Shown here piece by piece: positions 1 through 9,343 of a stretch of DNA of 20,525 nt. The stretch comes from CBDCKR01 sp964572045 (GTDB lineage: Bacteria > Gemmatimonadota > Gemmatimonadetes > Longimicrobiales > Gaopeijiaceae). The notes under the pieces were generated by a model. That model saw only the letters and a program-made list of their open reading frames with translations, ran no database searches and had not been told where the DNA came from. The stretch is taken from positions 1 to 20,525 of the forward strand of contig CAZNEI010000043.1 of the NCBI GenBank assembly GCA_964572045.1, given 5' to 3'. A program made the position numbers and the translations under genes. How positions within the stretch are numbered: position 1 is the stretch's first letter; every line of letters begins with the position of its first letter.

Positions 1-1986
1 ATGTGCTGGTCGACTCCAAAGACTGGTGGCCCGCCGACTACGGCCACTACGGCCCGCTGATGATCCGCCTCACCTGGCATGCCGCGGGCACCTATCGCAT
101 CGGCGACGGCCGCGGCGGGGGAGGCACCGGGGCGCAGCGGTTCGCCCCGCTGAACAGCTGGCCCGACAACGCCAACCTCGACAAGGCCCGCCGGCTGCTG
201 TGGCCCGTCAAGCAGAAGTACGGCCGCAAGATCTCCTGGGCCGACCTCATGATCTTCGCCGGCAACTGTGCCCTGGAGTCGATGGGATTCAAGACGCTCG
301 GTTTCGCGGGCGGAAGAGAAGACGTGTGGGAGCCCGAGGCCGAGATCTACTGGGGGTCGGAGGACACCTGGCTCGAAGACGCACGATACAGCGGGGACCG
401 CGAGCTTGAGGGGCCTCTCGCCGCCGTGCAGATGGGCCTGATCTACGTGAATCCGGAGGGACCCAACGGGGTCCCCGACCCGCTGGCCGCGGCGCGCGAC
501 ATCCGGGAGACGTTCCGGCGCATGGCGATGAACGACGAGGAGACGGTCGCGCTCANNNNNNNNNNGACACACGTTCGGCAAGTCCCACGGCGCGGCGGCC
601 CCGGACTCTATCGGCCCCGAGCCCGAGGCTGCGGGAATCGAGGAGCAGGGCCTCGGCTGGAGGAACAGCCATGGCGACGGGAGCGGAGCCGATGCCTTCA
701 CGGGCGGCCCGGAGGGCACCTGGACGACCCGCCCGGTCGAGTGGGACAATAATTTCTTCGAGAACCTCTTCGGCTACGAGTGGGAGCTCACGGAGAGTCC
801 TGCGGGCGCGAAGCAGTGGACACCGACTGACGCATCGGCGGTCGGCACCGTGCCCGACGCCCACGATCCCGCGAAGCGGCACGCCCCGATGATGCTCACG
901 ACGGACCTATCGCTCAGGACGGACCCTGCCTACGAAGAGATCTCGCGGCGCTTCCATGCGAACCCGGACGAGTTCGCCGACGCCTTCGCCAGGGCCTGGT
1001 ACAAGCTCACGCACCGCGACCTGGGGCCCTACGGTCGCGGCCTGGGTCCTTGGGTCCCCACAGAGCCGGCGCTGTGGCAGGACCCCGTTCCGGATGTGGG
1101 ACACGAGTTGATCGACGCGGAGGACGTGGCCGCCCTCAAGGGCGCCATTCTCGGCTCAGGTCTGACCGTCTCCGACCTGGTCTTGACGGCCTGGGCCTCG
1201 GCGGCCTCGTTCCGCGGCACCGACCGGCGGGGCGGAGCGAACGGTGCCCGAATCCGCCTGGCACCGCAGAAGGACTGGGCGGTCAACAACCCGCCGGAAC
1301 TCGCCAGGGCGCTCGGAGTTCTGGAGGGGGTCGCGTCGCACTTCAACAGCGGGCAGACCGACGGCAAGAGGGTCTCGCTCGCCGACGTCATCGTCCTGGG
1401 GGGATGCGCGGCGGTCGAGCAGGCGCTGAAGAGCGCTGGACGCGACGTGCACGTTCCGTTCCTGCCGGGTCGGACCGACGCGGCCCAGGAACAGACCGAC
1501 GTGGAGTCCTTCGCCGTACTGGAGCCCACGGCCGACGGGTTCCGCAACTACATCGGAGAGGGGCACCGGCGGTCTGCGGAGGAGCTGCTCCTGGACCGGG
1601 CGCACATGCTGACGCTCAGCGCTCCGGAGATGACCGTTCTCGTGGGCGGCATGCGCGTCTTGAACGCGAACTTCGACGGTTCCGGGCTCGGCGTCCTCAC
1701 GAAACGGCCGGGGACGCTGACCAACGACTTCTTCGTGAACCTTCTCGATATGGACACGCAGTGGGAGGCGACTTCGGAATCGGATGAGACCTTCGAGGGA
1801 CGCAATCGGGCCACGGGCGAGACCACGTGGACGGCTACCCGAGTCGACTTGATCTTCGGCTCGAACTCCCAATTGCGTGCCATCGCCGAGGTCTACGCCT
1901 CCGACGACGCGGAGGAGAAGTTTGCCCGGGACTTTGTGACCGCCTGGACCAAGGTGATGAACCTGGACCGATTCGACCTGGACTGA
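1..1986 (+). CDS. katG: Catalase-peroxidase KatG (5' partial, interrupted by assembly gap)
   Basis: Bifunctional haem enzyme that breaks down hydrogen peroxide (catalase) and oxidises small donors (peroxidase) in the cytoplasm. The window opens inside the gene. The distal haem-pocket motif IRLTWHAAGTYR places the first visible codon (base 3) about 82 residues into the family, counted against M. tuberculosis KatG, where the distal Trp is residue 107. The Trp-Tyr-Met crosslink partners are present: Trp in LTWH, Tyr in IYVNPEGP and the first Met of MAMNDEE. The proximal haem His is in HTFGKSHG directly after the gap (568-570), and the proximal Trp is in VEWDNNFFENLFGYEWEL. The C-terminal peroxidase-like domain runs to MNLDRFDLD. 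Reading frames before and after the N run disagree by one base, which the placeholder length explains. A GC hairpin follows the stop. The identification is very secure. Confidence 0.97.
556..565. other. Assembly gap of ten N inside katG
   Basis: Ten N separate codons for ETVAL from codons for HTFGKSHG. KatG proteins carry a conserved LIAGGHTFGK-type motif here, so the missing residues are I-A-G-G. The flanks already supply the first base (a, 555) and the last two bases (ga, 566-567) of those four codons, so nine bases are expected. Ten N is therefore most likely a placeholder, and the apparent frameshift is not biological. Confidence 0.9.
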
Positions 1987-2427
1987 TCCGGGCTGCCTGA
2001 CCGGGGCGGGAGGCCGCCCCTTCCTGGCACACCGCCGGAGTCCAACGGTCCGAGGCTCGCTCAAGGGCCGAGGCGCGCAGGGGCCGATGAGGACATGGAC
2101 GGGGATCTTCATTCCGTGGCGCCTACGTCCCGGATCGGATCCCCTGGTTCCGGCGCCCGTCCTCCGGTGCTCGCCGAGGTTCGGCGTCGGATGCACGGCC
2201 CTCGCTCTTGAGTGAGCTTCGCGGACTGACCATACGGCCCGGTCCCAGAGGGACCACGCGCTCGCGGGAGCCAGGAGCGGTGTCGGTCCCCCGCGCACGG
2301 GGTTGTCGTCCAAGTCCCGGACGGAGAAGTTCCCTCCCCGATCAAGCGCCGCCGCCGCCGTCCAAGGCCGGATTGTGGCAAGGATAGCGGGAGGCGGAGC
2401 CGACGCCTACAGCGAAAGGAACCGCGC
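1987..2427. other. Non-coding stretch between katG and the DoxX-like gene
   Basis: These 441 bases hold a GC hairpin just after katG (listed separately), a short run of GCC repeats near 2345-2362 and the ribosome binding site of the next gene. Open frames on the minus strand here encode Arg/Pro/Ser-rich sequence with no recognisable fold and look like GC-driven artefacts. I see no convincing promoter hexamers. Confidence 0.6.
2003..2024 (+). terminator. Candidate terminator hairpin after katG
   Basis: GGGGCGG (2003-2009) pairs perfectly with CCGCCCC (2014-2020) across a GAGG loop, 17 bases after the katG stop. Only a weak TTCC tail follows instead of a T run, so termination efficiency is uncertain. 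Confidence 0.45.
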
Positions 2428-2814
2428 ATGAACAAGAGACTCTGGGTCGCTCAGGTGCTTCTAGCGGTCGTCTTCCTCCTCGCCGGCGGCATGAAGATCA
2501 TGACCCCGACGGCTGAATTGGCGGCCCAGAACGCCTGGGTCGAGCACCTCCCATCGTGGGTACCGAAAGCGATCGGGGTGGCGGAGGTGGCCGGGGCCGT
2601 CGGACTCGTCGGTCCGACGGCGACGGGCATCATGCCCGCCCTGGCGCCCGCCGCCGCCGGGGGGCTCGCGCTGACGATGGCAGGAGCTATCCTGCTTCAC
2701 CTTCGACTCGGCGAATACGCCAACGTCGTCCCTCCACTCGTGCTTTTGGTCCTGTGCCTGTTTGTGGCACGGGGGCGACTGAAGACCGACCGCCTCGCAC
2801 GCGGAGGCACCTGA
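2428..2814 (+). CDS. DoxX-like small integral membrane protein
   Basis: A 128-residue protein of four predicted membrane helices, roughly residues 6-26, 44-66, 70-92 and 98-116. The opening RLWVAQVLLAVVFLLAGGMK has the Q/L-x-x-L...F-x-x-AG-x-x-K pattern of the DoxX-like family, whose members are often linked to redox or sulfur stress but mostly lack a proven reaction. The ATG start is preceded by AAAGGA (2415-2420) at 7-base spacing, which supports it. The gene lies 441 bases after katG and may be a separate unit. The end is convergent with the TRAP permease gene. The family call is fairly sure, the function open. Confidence 0.8.
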   Translation: MNKRLWVAQVLLAVVFLLAGGMKIMTPTAELAAQNAWVEHLPSWVPKAIGVAEVAGAVGLVGPTATGIMPALAPAAAGGLALTMAGAILLHLRLGEYANVVPPLVLLVLCLFVARGRLKTDRLARGGT

Positions 2815-3127
2815 CAGGAGACTCCGTCCTCCGCATCCCAAGACGCTCCCGGGATCCGGGAGACGGAGGCGATCCGCACCGGGCCGGCCCGCTGGCGGGC
2901 GGCACTCGGACCATCGCTCCGGCCTACCGAGCGCGCCTCCGGGCGACGCCCGCGCAGATGACGGCGTGGCCGTCATCGTCCGGCTTGCTCGTTCGACGCG
3001 GTGCGCGATCGCATCCCCCGGGGCCTAGCGCGCGTGCAGCAGCGGCGAGGGACCATCCCCACCCGCCCGCCGTGGGACGCCACCCGCACCGGCGTGCGCA
3101 GCAGAGGGGCTCGATAGAGTCGACGAA
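2815..3127. other. Convergent non-coding spacer
   Basis: This is the space between the ends of the DoxX-like gene (+) and the TRAP permease gene (-). It contains the nested inverted repeats listed at 2822-2868. I see no gene: open frames here are Arg/Pro-rich shadows. Confidence 0.55.
2822..2868. terminator. Nested inverted repeats, possible bidirectional terminator
   Basis: CTCCCGG (2846-2852) pairs with CCGGGAG (2856-2862) over a three-base loop. An outer CTCCGTC (2822-2828) can pair with GACGGAG (2862-2868), sharing one base, so two alternative folds are possible. The position between convergent genes suits a bidirectional terminator, but there is no T run on either side. Confidence 0.3.
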
Positions 3128-5116
3128 TCAGAAAGCCTGATCCGTGCTCATGGCCTGGGCGCGCAAGAAGTTCCGGGCGAAATAGCCGAGAGCCGCCAGA
3201 GCACCGACGGTTCCGACGATCGGCGAGGGATGGAAGACGGCCGCTCCGGCCAGTGACAGAATGACCCGACCGCCCCGACCCAGTGCCCGAAACGCATGGC
3301 CTTCGAGCGCGGCTACGAAAGCCCCCAGGGCCACCATCGCCATCGCTCCCTTCCCAAGCACCACAAGGGCCGTCCCTCCCAAGACGAGCTCAGGGTGGGC
3401 CACCATGAGGAGCGGAATCAGGTAGAGACCCTTGGCGTACTTCCAGGCGTGGAGCCCCGTCTTCATCGGATCCGAGCCCGCCACGCCGGAGGCCGCGTAG
3501 GCGGCCAAGCACACGGGCGGGGTCACGTTCGAGTCCTGCGAGAACCAGAAAACCACCATGTGCGCCACCAGCACGGGCAGGCCGAACTCTCCCGTGAGCA
3601 CGGGTCCGGCGAGGATGATCAGGACGATGTAGCTCGCCGTGACCGGAAGACCCATGCCGAGCACCAAGCTGGCCAGGAGCAGGAGGAGCAGGGCCAACAG
3701 GAGGCTCCCCTGGGAGAAGGAGAGCATGAGGGCCGAGAACTTCAGGCCCAAGCCGGTGAGCCCCACCACTCCGACGATGATCCCGGCCACCGCACACGCG
3801 AGTGTAACCGGAAGGGTATTCCGGCCGGCAAGGACGAAGCCGTCGACGAGCCTTCGAAGCCCGTGCGAGACCCACTCCGGCGTGCGAGGATCCGTGCATG
3901 ACTTCCCTAGGTTCGGCGCACCTCGCCAGAGAGCCGACACCCGGTCCCACGCGGCTCGCCCGCTCGCCAGCCCGACGATCGCCACGCACGACAGGAAGCC
4001 GACCCGAGCCACCGAGAGGTCCAGGAGCAGGGCTCCGACGAGGATGAAGAGGGAGAGAAGATAATGCCACCCCCTTCCCATCGTGCCTCCAAGCTTCGGG
4101 AGCTCCCGGACGGGAAGCCCCTTGAGACCTCTCGACGCCGCGACCAAGTGGACGAAGGCGAAGACGGTTCCCATATAGAGGACCGCGGGGATGAGGGCCG
4201 CCCTGACGATCTCGAGGTAGGGAAGGCCCGTGTACTCCGCCATGAGGAACGCACCGGCGCCCATAATGGGCGGTAGGATCTGGCCTCCGGTGCTCGCCGC
4301 CGCCTCGATCCCTCCGGCCTCGTGGGGACGATAACCGACGCGTTTCATGAGCGGGATCGTGAACGCGCCGCTGGTCACGACGTTGGCGATGGCGCTCCCT
4401 GACACGGAGCCCATCGCGGCGGAAGCCACCACGGCAGCCTTCGCAGGGCCGCCCGACTGCCTGCCGGTCAGGGCGTAGGCCAGGTTCATGAAGAACTGCC
4501 CGGCGCCCGTGACCTCGAGGAGAGCGCCAAAGAGGATGAAGATGAAGACAAAGGTTGCGGCAACCCCGAGCGGAACCCCGTAGATGCCTTCCTGCCCGAG
4601 GTAGAGCTGGCCCACGATGCGCCCCGTGCCATAGCCTCCGTGCCGGAGGAGGCCGGGAAGGGACGGCCCCAAGAAGGCATAGGCGACGAACCCGATCGCA
4701 ATGAACGAGATGGCCCAGCCCAAGACCCTCCGGCTCGCTTCCAGCAGGGTGACGATGGCCGCGACTCCGACCAACGCATCGAGAAGCGTGGGAACGCCGG
4801 CTCGGCTCACGATGGCGTCGAGGTTGACCGTCAGATAGAGACCCGTGGCCGCTGACGAGGCGATGAGGGCGCCGTCGGTTGCCCAGGCCCGCAGCTTCTT
4901 GATCGGCGAGCCGCCTCCGTGTCGGCCGGGAGTCGGAAACAGGAGGAACGCCAATACCTCGACGACCGCGAGATGAAGGCCCCGCTGGTAGAAGAGCCCG
5001 ACGGGCCGAATGCCTGCGGTGAAGAGCTGGAAGAGGGAGAGGCCGACCGCGAGCAGGACGACGAGGCCGGCGAGTGCGGCGGGAAGGCCCAGGTCTCGGC
5101 GGTCAGGGAGTGACAA
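3128..5116 (-). CDS. TRAP transporter fused permease (4TM/12TM)
   Basis: Membrane component of a TAXI-type TRAP transporter, which imports organic acids using an ion gradient and a periplasmic binding protein. In this family the small (DctQ-like) and large (DctM-like) subunits are fused in one chain. The 662 residues are mostly hydrophobic helices. The N-terminal ~130 residues form the small-subunit part. The large-subunit part carries glycine-rich stretches such as ASAAMGSVSGSAIANVVTSG, AASTGGQILPPIMGAGAF and LGMGLPVTASYIV, and the second-half motif SQDSNVTPPVCLAAYAASG, all typical of the fused family. The start is TTG (5116-5114), overlapping the end of the TAXI gene by 14 bases, so the two are probably translationally coupled. 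No obvious Shine-Dalgarno site precedes it. The family is confident, the substrate unknown. Confidence 0.93.
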   Translation of the reverse strand: MSLPDRRDLGLPAALAGLVVLLAVGLSLFQLFTAGIRPVGLFYQRGLHLAVVEVLAFLLFPTPGRHGGGSPIKKLRAWATDGALIASSAATGLYLTVNLDAIVSRAGVPTLLDALVGVAAIVTLLEASRRVLGWAISFIAIGFVAYAFLGPSLPGLLRHGGYGTGRIVGQLYLGQEGIYGVPLGVAATFVFIFILFGALLEVTGAGQFFMNLAYALTGRQSGGPAKAAVVASAAMGSVSGSAIANVVTSGAFTIPLMKRVGYRPHEAGGIEAAASTGGQILPPIMGAGAFLMAEYTGLPYLEIVRAALIPAVLYMGTVFAFVHLVAASRGLKGLPVRELPKLGGTMGRGWHYLLSLFILVGALLLDLSVARVGFLSCVAIVGLASGRAAWDRVSALWRGAPNLGKSCTDPRTPEWVSHGLRRLVDGFVLAGRNTLPVTLACAVAGIIVGVVGLTGLGLKFSALMLSFSQGSLLLALLLLLLASLVLGMGLPVTASYIVLIILAGPVLTGEFGLPVLVAHMVVFWFSQDSNVTPPVCLAAYAASGVAGSDPMKTGLHAWKYAKGLYLIPLLMVAHPELVLGGTALVVLGKGAMAMVALGAFVAALEGHAFRALGRGGRVILSLAGAAVFHPSPIVGTVGALAALGYFARNFLRAQAMSTDQAF

Positions 5117-6155
5117 TCAGACGATCCGGCACCTCGTGCCCGTGGTCCTGGAAGTACTTCAGGGTTCCAGGGTGAAGCGGAATCGGAGACGCTTCGAGCG
5201 TGTACTCCACCGAAATCCGACCACCCAGGGGGTGAACTCCGGCGAGCTCTTCACGCGCCTCGACGATCGTTCGGACCAACGAATACGCGAGATCCTCGGC
5301 CATGTCCGTCGGCACGACCAGAACGTTCGGAGTGCTGAGGGTCGCGACATCCTCCTCGATGCCCCGATAGGTGCCCGACGGGACGATGGCACGACTCACG
5401 GTCGGGTCGACCCTCGCCGTCCTCTCAACCTCCACGTCCTGCAGGGGGAGGATTCGAATATCGCGCGCCGTTGCGAGATCGATGATGGAGCTCGTGGGAG
5501 GGCCCGCGCTCCAGAAGCCCGCGTCGATGGTTCCGTCGCGGAGCGCGTTGGCGGTCTCGTTGAAGTTGAGTCGCTGCGGCTGGAAATCGTCGTAGCCGAT
5601 GCCGTTCGCCCCAAGGAGCGTCCGGGCCGCTACCTCGGTGCCGCTGCCGGGGGCGCCCACCGATACCCTTCGGCCCGCGAGGTCGGAGAGCGTCTCCACT
5701 CCACTTCCCTCCAACGCGGCGAGCTGAAGGAGGTTCGGATAGAGCGCGACGAGCGCGCGTACCCCTCCGGGAGCCCGGCCCTCGAAGTTGCCGCTGCCGA
5801 GGTAAGCTTCCAAGGCGTTCGTGCCCATCGAGAACGCGACCTCGACTTGGCCGCTCATGAGCAGGCTGAGATTCTCGACAGAGCCCCCCGTCACCTCGGC
5901 GACCGAGATCCTCCCGGGAAGATCTCGACTCCATGCCTCAGCGATCGAACCCCCCAACAGATAGTACACACCGCCGGTCCCACCCGTGGCCAGAGCGAGA
6001 AACTCCGGGCGGTCTCCCGTACCGCACGCCCAACCCGCCAAGGCGCTCAGGAGCACCACAGCCGAGACCGGGTTCCTCGGCCGGACCGAGGGCCGCCGTC
6101 CCCGGGGACGGCGGGCCCCAGACGCTCTTTTCGCAAGGTTCGGGCCGATGGTCAT
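5103..6155 (-). CDS. TAXI-family TRAP substrate-binding protein
   Basis: Periplasmic receptor that captures the solute and delivers it to the fused permease encoded directly downstream. The mature part opens with FLALATGGTGGVYYLLGG, the hallmark of TAXI proteins, followed by GGSVENLSLLMSGQVEVAFS and VSVGAPGSGTEVAARTLL, typical of the periplasmic binding fold. The 350-residue length fits the family. I chose ATG at 6155-6153, preceded by GAGAGGA about 10 bases upstream. The frame stays open further upstream, but that sequence is Arg/Ser-rich and unlike protein. The N-terminus has about 29 polar, basic residues, then a hydrophobic stretch ending in LAGWAC (Cys44). This is an imperfect lipobox, so either signal peptidase could act. 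The gene follows sucA at 238 bases on the same strand. Confidence 0.93.
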   Translation of the reverse strand: MTIGPNLAKRASGARRPRGRRPSVRPRNPVSAVVLLSALAGWACGTGDRPEFLALATGGTGGVYYLLGGSIAEAWSRDLPGRISVAEVTGGSVENLSLLMSGQVEVAFSMGTNALEAYLGSGNFEGRAPGGVRALVALYPNLLQLAALEGSGVETLSDLAGRRVSVGAPGSGTEVAARTLLGANGIGYDDFQPQRLNFNETANALRDGTIDAGFWSAGPPTSSIIDLATARDIRILPLQDVEVERTARVDPTVSRAIVPSGTYRGIEEDVATLSTPNVLVVPTDMAEDLAYSLVRTIVEAREELAGVHPLGGRISVEYTLEASPIPLHPGTLKYFQDHGHEVPDRLIVTP

Positions 6156-6393
6156 TTCGATCGTGTCCTCTCGCAGGCCGACCCTACCCCTCCCACGGCG
6201 GGCGGGGATTCGATCGGCAGGACGTCGATCACGTCCTTCGCGGCCCACGCTAGATCGGAGTCCGGCAATGGGCAAGATTCGGGACACCCGCGAGAGCACA
6301 CCAGACTCCATCATCCGCTGATCACCGGGAGCGGTCGGGAGAGACGGGAGCGGAGTGCAGGACGGTGAGGCGAGGGTGGGCCCCGTTCGCGAG

Positions 6394-9027
6394 TTAGCCG
6401 CTCGCCAGCGCTTCCTCGACCACCCGCCGCTGCTCTCGCTTGTGACTTCCCGGCGACCCCGTCGCCGGGCTTGCCGACTCCGGACGGGAGACAACCCTCG
6501 AGAACAGTCCGTGAAACCGCGTCTGCAGGTACCTCCAAGCGCCCATGTTGCGCGGCTCCTCCTGCACCCACCAGACCTCCGCGTTGCCGAACCGTGCCAA
6601 AGCGTCATGGATCGCTTCGGGGCTCAGAGGATAGAGTTGTTCGAGGCGGATGATCGCCACGTCCTTTCGCTCAGCCTGGTCCCGAGCGGCCTTCAGATCG
6701 TAGTAGAGCTTGCCGCTGCAAGCCAATACGCGCCTCACCGCGCTTGGCTCGACGTGCAGATCGCTGAGAATCCTGCGAAACCGCCCTTCCGACAGCTCTT
6801 CGAGGCCGGACAAGACCTGACGATGACGCAACAGGCTCTTTGGTGACATCACAACCAGAGGCTTGCGCCAAGGGCGAACCATCTGGCGGCGCAAGAGATG
6901 GAAATACTGCGCAGGTGTCGTCGGATTGGCGATCTGGAGGTTCTCCTCGGCCGTCAGCTGCAAGAACCGCTCAAGTCGAGCGCTCGAATGCTCCGGGCCC
7001 TGCCCCTCGAATCCATGGGGGAGCAGCATCACCAACCCGCTCCACAAGCTCCACTTGTTCTCGCCGCTGGAAATGAACTGGTCGATGATCACCTGGGCCG
7101 CGTTGGCGAAGTCCCCGAATTGAGCCTCCCAGATGATCAGGCCGTCGGGGAACTCAAGGCTGTATCCGTATTCGAACCCGAGCGGGCCGGCTTCGGAGAG
7201 TGGGCTGTTGTGAATCTCGAACGTGCCCTGGCGTGGAGAGAGGTGCTGGAGCGGAATATGGGGAAAGCCCGTTTCGGCATCGCGCACGACGGCGTGCCTG
7301 TGGGCGAAGGTTCCACGCTCGCAGTCCTGGCCCGTGAAACGCGCACGGAAGCCTTCGAGCAGCAGGCTTCCGAGCGCCAGACCCTCGGCCACCGCCCAGG
7401 TGACCGGCTTCTTTCCGTCGGCGATCTCGCTGCGCTGCTGGAGCAACTGGACGATGCGTCGATTGGGAACGATCTCCTCCGGCGTCTTGCCCAGCCTCTG
7501 AAGGATCGCCCTGAGGCGATCCAAGGGCACGCCCGTATCGACTTCGGGGACCTGTGCGTCCGAACCGAGATTGTAGCCCGACCAGTCGCCCGTCACCTGA
7601 TCACCGACGAAGATATAGTCCTTGCTTCTCGCCGAAGCCAATTCCTTCTCGAGGTGCTCGCGCCGCTCGACACGGATCCGCTCGCCCCTCTCCTCGGTGA
7701 CTCCTCCCTGGCTCAAGAGGCGGTCCAGGTAGGCTTCCCGAACCGGTTTGCGTCTCTGGATCGCCTGATAGAGCAGCGGCTGCGTGAAGCGGGGATCGTC
7801 GAGCTCGTTGTGGCCCCGGCGCCGGTAGCCGTACATGTCGATCACGACGTCGCGCTGATACTCGTTGCGAAAATCAAGGGCCAGTCGGACAACCTGAGCC
7901 GTCGCCTCGGGATCTTCCCCGTTGACGTGCAGGATCGGTACTTGAAGCATCCTCGCGATCCCGCTGGCGTAGGTCGCGGACCGCGCTTGCCACTGGGTTG
8001 TCGTGAATCCGATCTGGTTGTTGACGATGATGTGAACCGTTCCACCGACCGAGTAGCCCGACAACTGACTCATGTTGAGCGTTTCCTGCACGACGCCCTC
8101 TCCCGCGAAGGCGGCGTCGCCGTGCAGCAAAACGCACAGGCCGTGCCTGCGCTCGGTGTCACCCCTGCGGTCCTGCCGGGCGCGCAAGCGGCCGACGGCC
8201 ACGGGATTGACGAATTCCAGATGGCTCGGATTGAAGCACAGGGACAACTGGAGGCTCTCGCCCCGCGAACTCGTCCATCTCGTCTGATAGCCGAGATGGT
8301 ATTTCACATCTCCCCGCCCCTCGTAATGCACGTGATCGGCGTCGGCGAACTCGCGGAAGATCTCTTGGGCGTTCTTGCCGACGACGTTGGTAAGCACGTT
8401 GAGCCGGCCGCGGTGCGCCATGCCCATAACGATGTCGTTGACTCCCTGCTCACAAGCTCGTTCGAGCAGCAAGTCGAGCAGAGGGATCAGAGTCTCGCAG
8501 CCTTCGAGGGAAAAGCTCTTTGAGCCAAGAAACCTCTTCTGGACGAACTCCTCGAAAAGGGTGGCGTCCGTCAGCTTGGTCAGGATTCTCAACTTGCGCG
8601 CCAGTGACAGGTTGACGCGATTGCCGACAGGCTCCATCCGCTGTTGGAGCCACTCGCGCGCCTCCACGTCTTCGATGTGCATGAATTGCACCCCGATTGA
8701 GCGGGTGTACGTCTCGCGAAGCCGTTCGATGACTTCGCCAGGGGTATCCAGGCCGCAGCCCGAGAGCGTTTCGGGTGAGACCTTCCTGTCCATGTCGCGC
8801 GAACGGAGGCCGTAGTAGGCGGGGTCCAAATCGGGGCTCTTGCCGGGAGCGAGTTCCAACGGATCGACACAGGCGTCCCGATGACCCCGGACGCGGTAGG
8901 CCCTCACCAGGTTGTCGAGGCGGTGCTGGAGATCCGCGTCGACGGCGTTTTCTGCTCTTTGATCGGTCTGCTCGTTCACGGTGCCTTCCGGAGATGCGCC
9001 ACCCAGTCCGGCACTCCGACCCGACAA
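6394..9027 (-). CDS. sucA: 2-oxoglutarate dehydrogenase E1 component
   Basis: Thiamine diphosphate enzyme that decarboxylates 2-oxoglutarate and passes the succinyl group to the E2 lipoamide, in the TCA cycle. Visible landmarks, numbered from the TTG start, are RVRGHRDACVDPLEL (46-60), MAHRGRLNVL (203-212), the cofactor motif GDAAFAGEG (303-311) with NNQIGFTT (336-343), GTFAHRHAV (572-580), IWEAQFGDFAN (632-642) and EGQGPEHSSAR (674-684). The longest frame starts at TTG 9027. A GTG at 8979-8977 with GGAAGG four bases upstream is an alternative giving 861 residues. Either way the usual ~60-residue N-terminal segment, which holds the E2-contact region in E. coli SucA, is missing, and I could not find it in other frames upstream. 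No sucB follows; the TAXI-TRAP genes do. Confidence 0.96.
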   Translation of the reverse strand: MSGRSAGLGGASPEGTVNEQTDQRAENAVDADLQHRLDNLVRAYRVRGHRDACVDPLELAPGKSPDLDPAYYGLRSRDMDRKVSPETLSGCGLDTPGEVIERLRETYTRSIGVQFMHIEDVEAREWLQQRMEPVGNRVNLSLARKLRILTKLTDATLFEEFVQKRFLGSKSFSLEGCETLIPLLDLLLERACEQGVNDIVMGMAHRGRLNVLTNVVGKNAQEIFREFADADHVHYEGRGDVKYHLGYQTRWTSSRGESLQLSLCFNPSHLEFVNPVAVGRLRARQDRRGDTERRHGLCVLLHGDAAFAGEGVVQETLNMSQLSGYSVGGTVHIIVNNQIGFTTTQWQARSATYASGIARMLQVPILHVNGEDPEATAQVVRLALDFRNEYQRDVVIDMYGYRRRGHNELDDPRFTQPLLYQAIQRRKPVREAYLDRLLSQGGVTEERGERIRVERREHLEKELASARSKDYIFVGDQVTGDWSGYNLGSDAQVPEVDTGVPLDRLRAILQRLGKTPEEIVPNRRIVQLLQQRSEIADGKKPVTWAVAEGLALGSLLLEGFRARFTGQDCERGTFAHRHAVVRDAETGFPHIPLQHLSPRQGTFEIHNSPLSEAGPLGFEYGYSLEFPDGLIIWEAQFGDFANAAQVIIDQFISSGENKWSLWSGLVMLLPHGFEGQGPEHSSARLERFLQLTAEENLQIANPTTPAQYFHLLRRQMVRPWRKPLVVMSPKSLLRHRQVLSGLEELSEGRFRRILSDLHVEPSAVRRVLACSGKLYYDLKAARDQAERKDVAIIRLEQLYPLSPEAIHDALARFGNAEVWWVQEEPRNMGAWRYLQTRFHGLFSRVVSRPESASPATGSPGSHKREQRRVVEEALASG

Positions 9028-9317
9028 GGAACCCCCTGCACGGCATTCGGGGCGGCTACGGAAGCCGCGGAACGGCTCTTCGCCGACCGCGATGCCATCG
9101 GGTGCGCGAGCCGGACGGGATTAAGCTTGGTTGAACAATGGCTCTACGACGACGGTCTGCTGAGCGAGGATAGCCTAGGCGGTGTTACGAATCCAGTTGC
9201 AGCGATCCTTCTCGGACGTCGTGGGCCCCAGCCGACCGCCTCGCTCGTGCGGGGGAGGCGACCGTCACGGCGTGGGCGAGGGCTGCGTCCGCACGCGCCG
9301 CAACAAGGGGCCGGATG

Positions 9318-9343
9318 CGCCGGCCGCCGATTCTCGGCCGGCG
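9318..9343. repeat. Nine-base-pair GC inverted repeat
   Basis: CGCCGGCCG (9318-9326) pairs perfectly with CGGCCGGCG (9335-9343) around an eight-base loop, in the gene-free region upstream of sucA. It could be a transcript hairpin, a terminator without a T tract or a protein-binding site; the sequence alone does not decide. Confidence 0.5.

Noticed and set aside
1156..2313. 385-codon open frame on the minus strand across katG
   Set aside because: It lies antisense to a certain gene, is Arg/Pro/Gly-rich and has no recognisable motif; high GC suppresses stops in all frames.
2109..2435. 108-codon minus-strand frame before the DoxX-like gene
   Set aside because: Low-complexity Arg-rich sequence with no start context; treated as non-coding.
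5010..6368. 452-codon plus-strand frame across the TAXI gene
   Set aside because: Antisense to a well-supported gene, with Arg-rich composition.
6156..6608. Upstream extension of the TAXI gene to 6608
   Set aside because: The added 151 residues are Arg/Ser-rich, overlap the 3' end of sucA in another frame, and would bury the signal peptide; ATG 6155 has a ribosome site.
6898..8523. 541-codon plus-strand frame across sucA
   Set aside because: It is the mirror of the sucA coding frame, and its sequence shows no independent family features.
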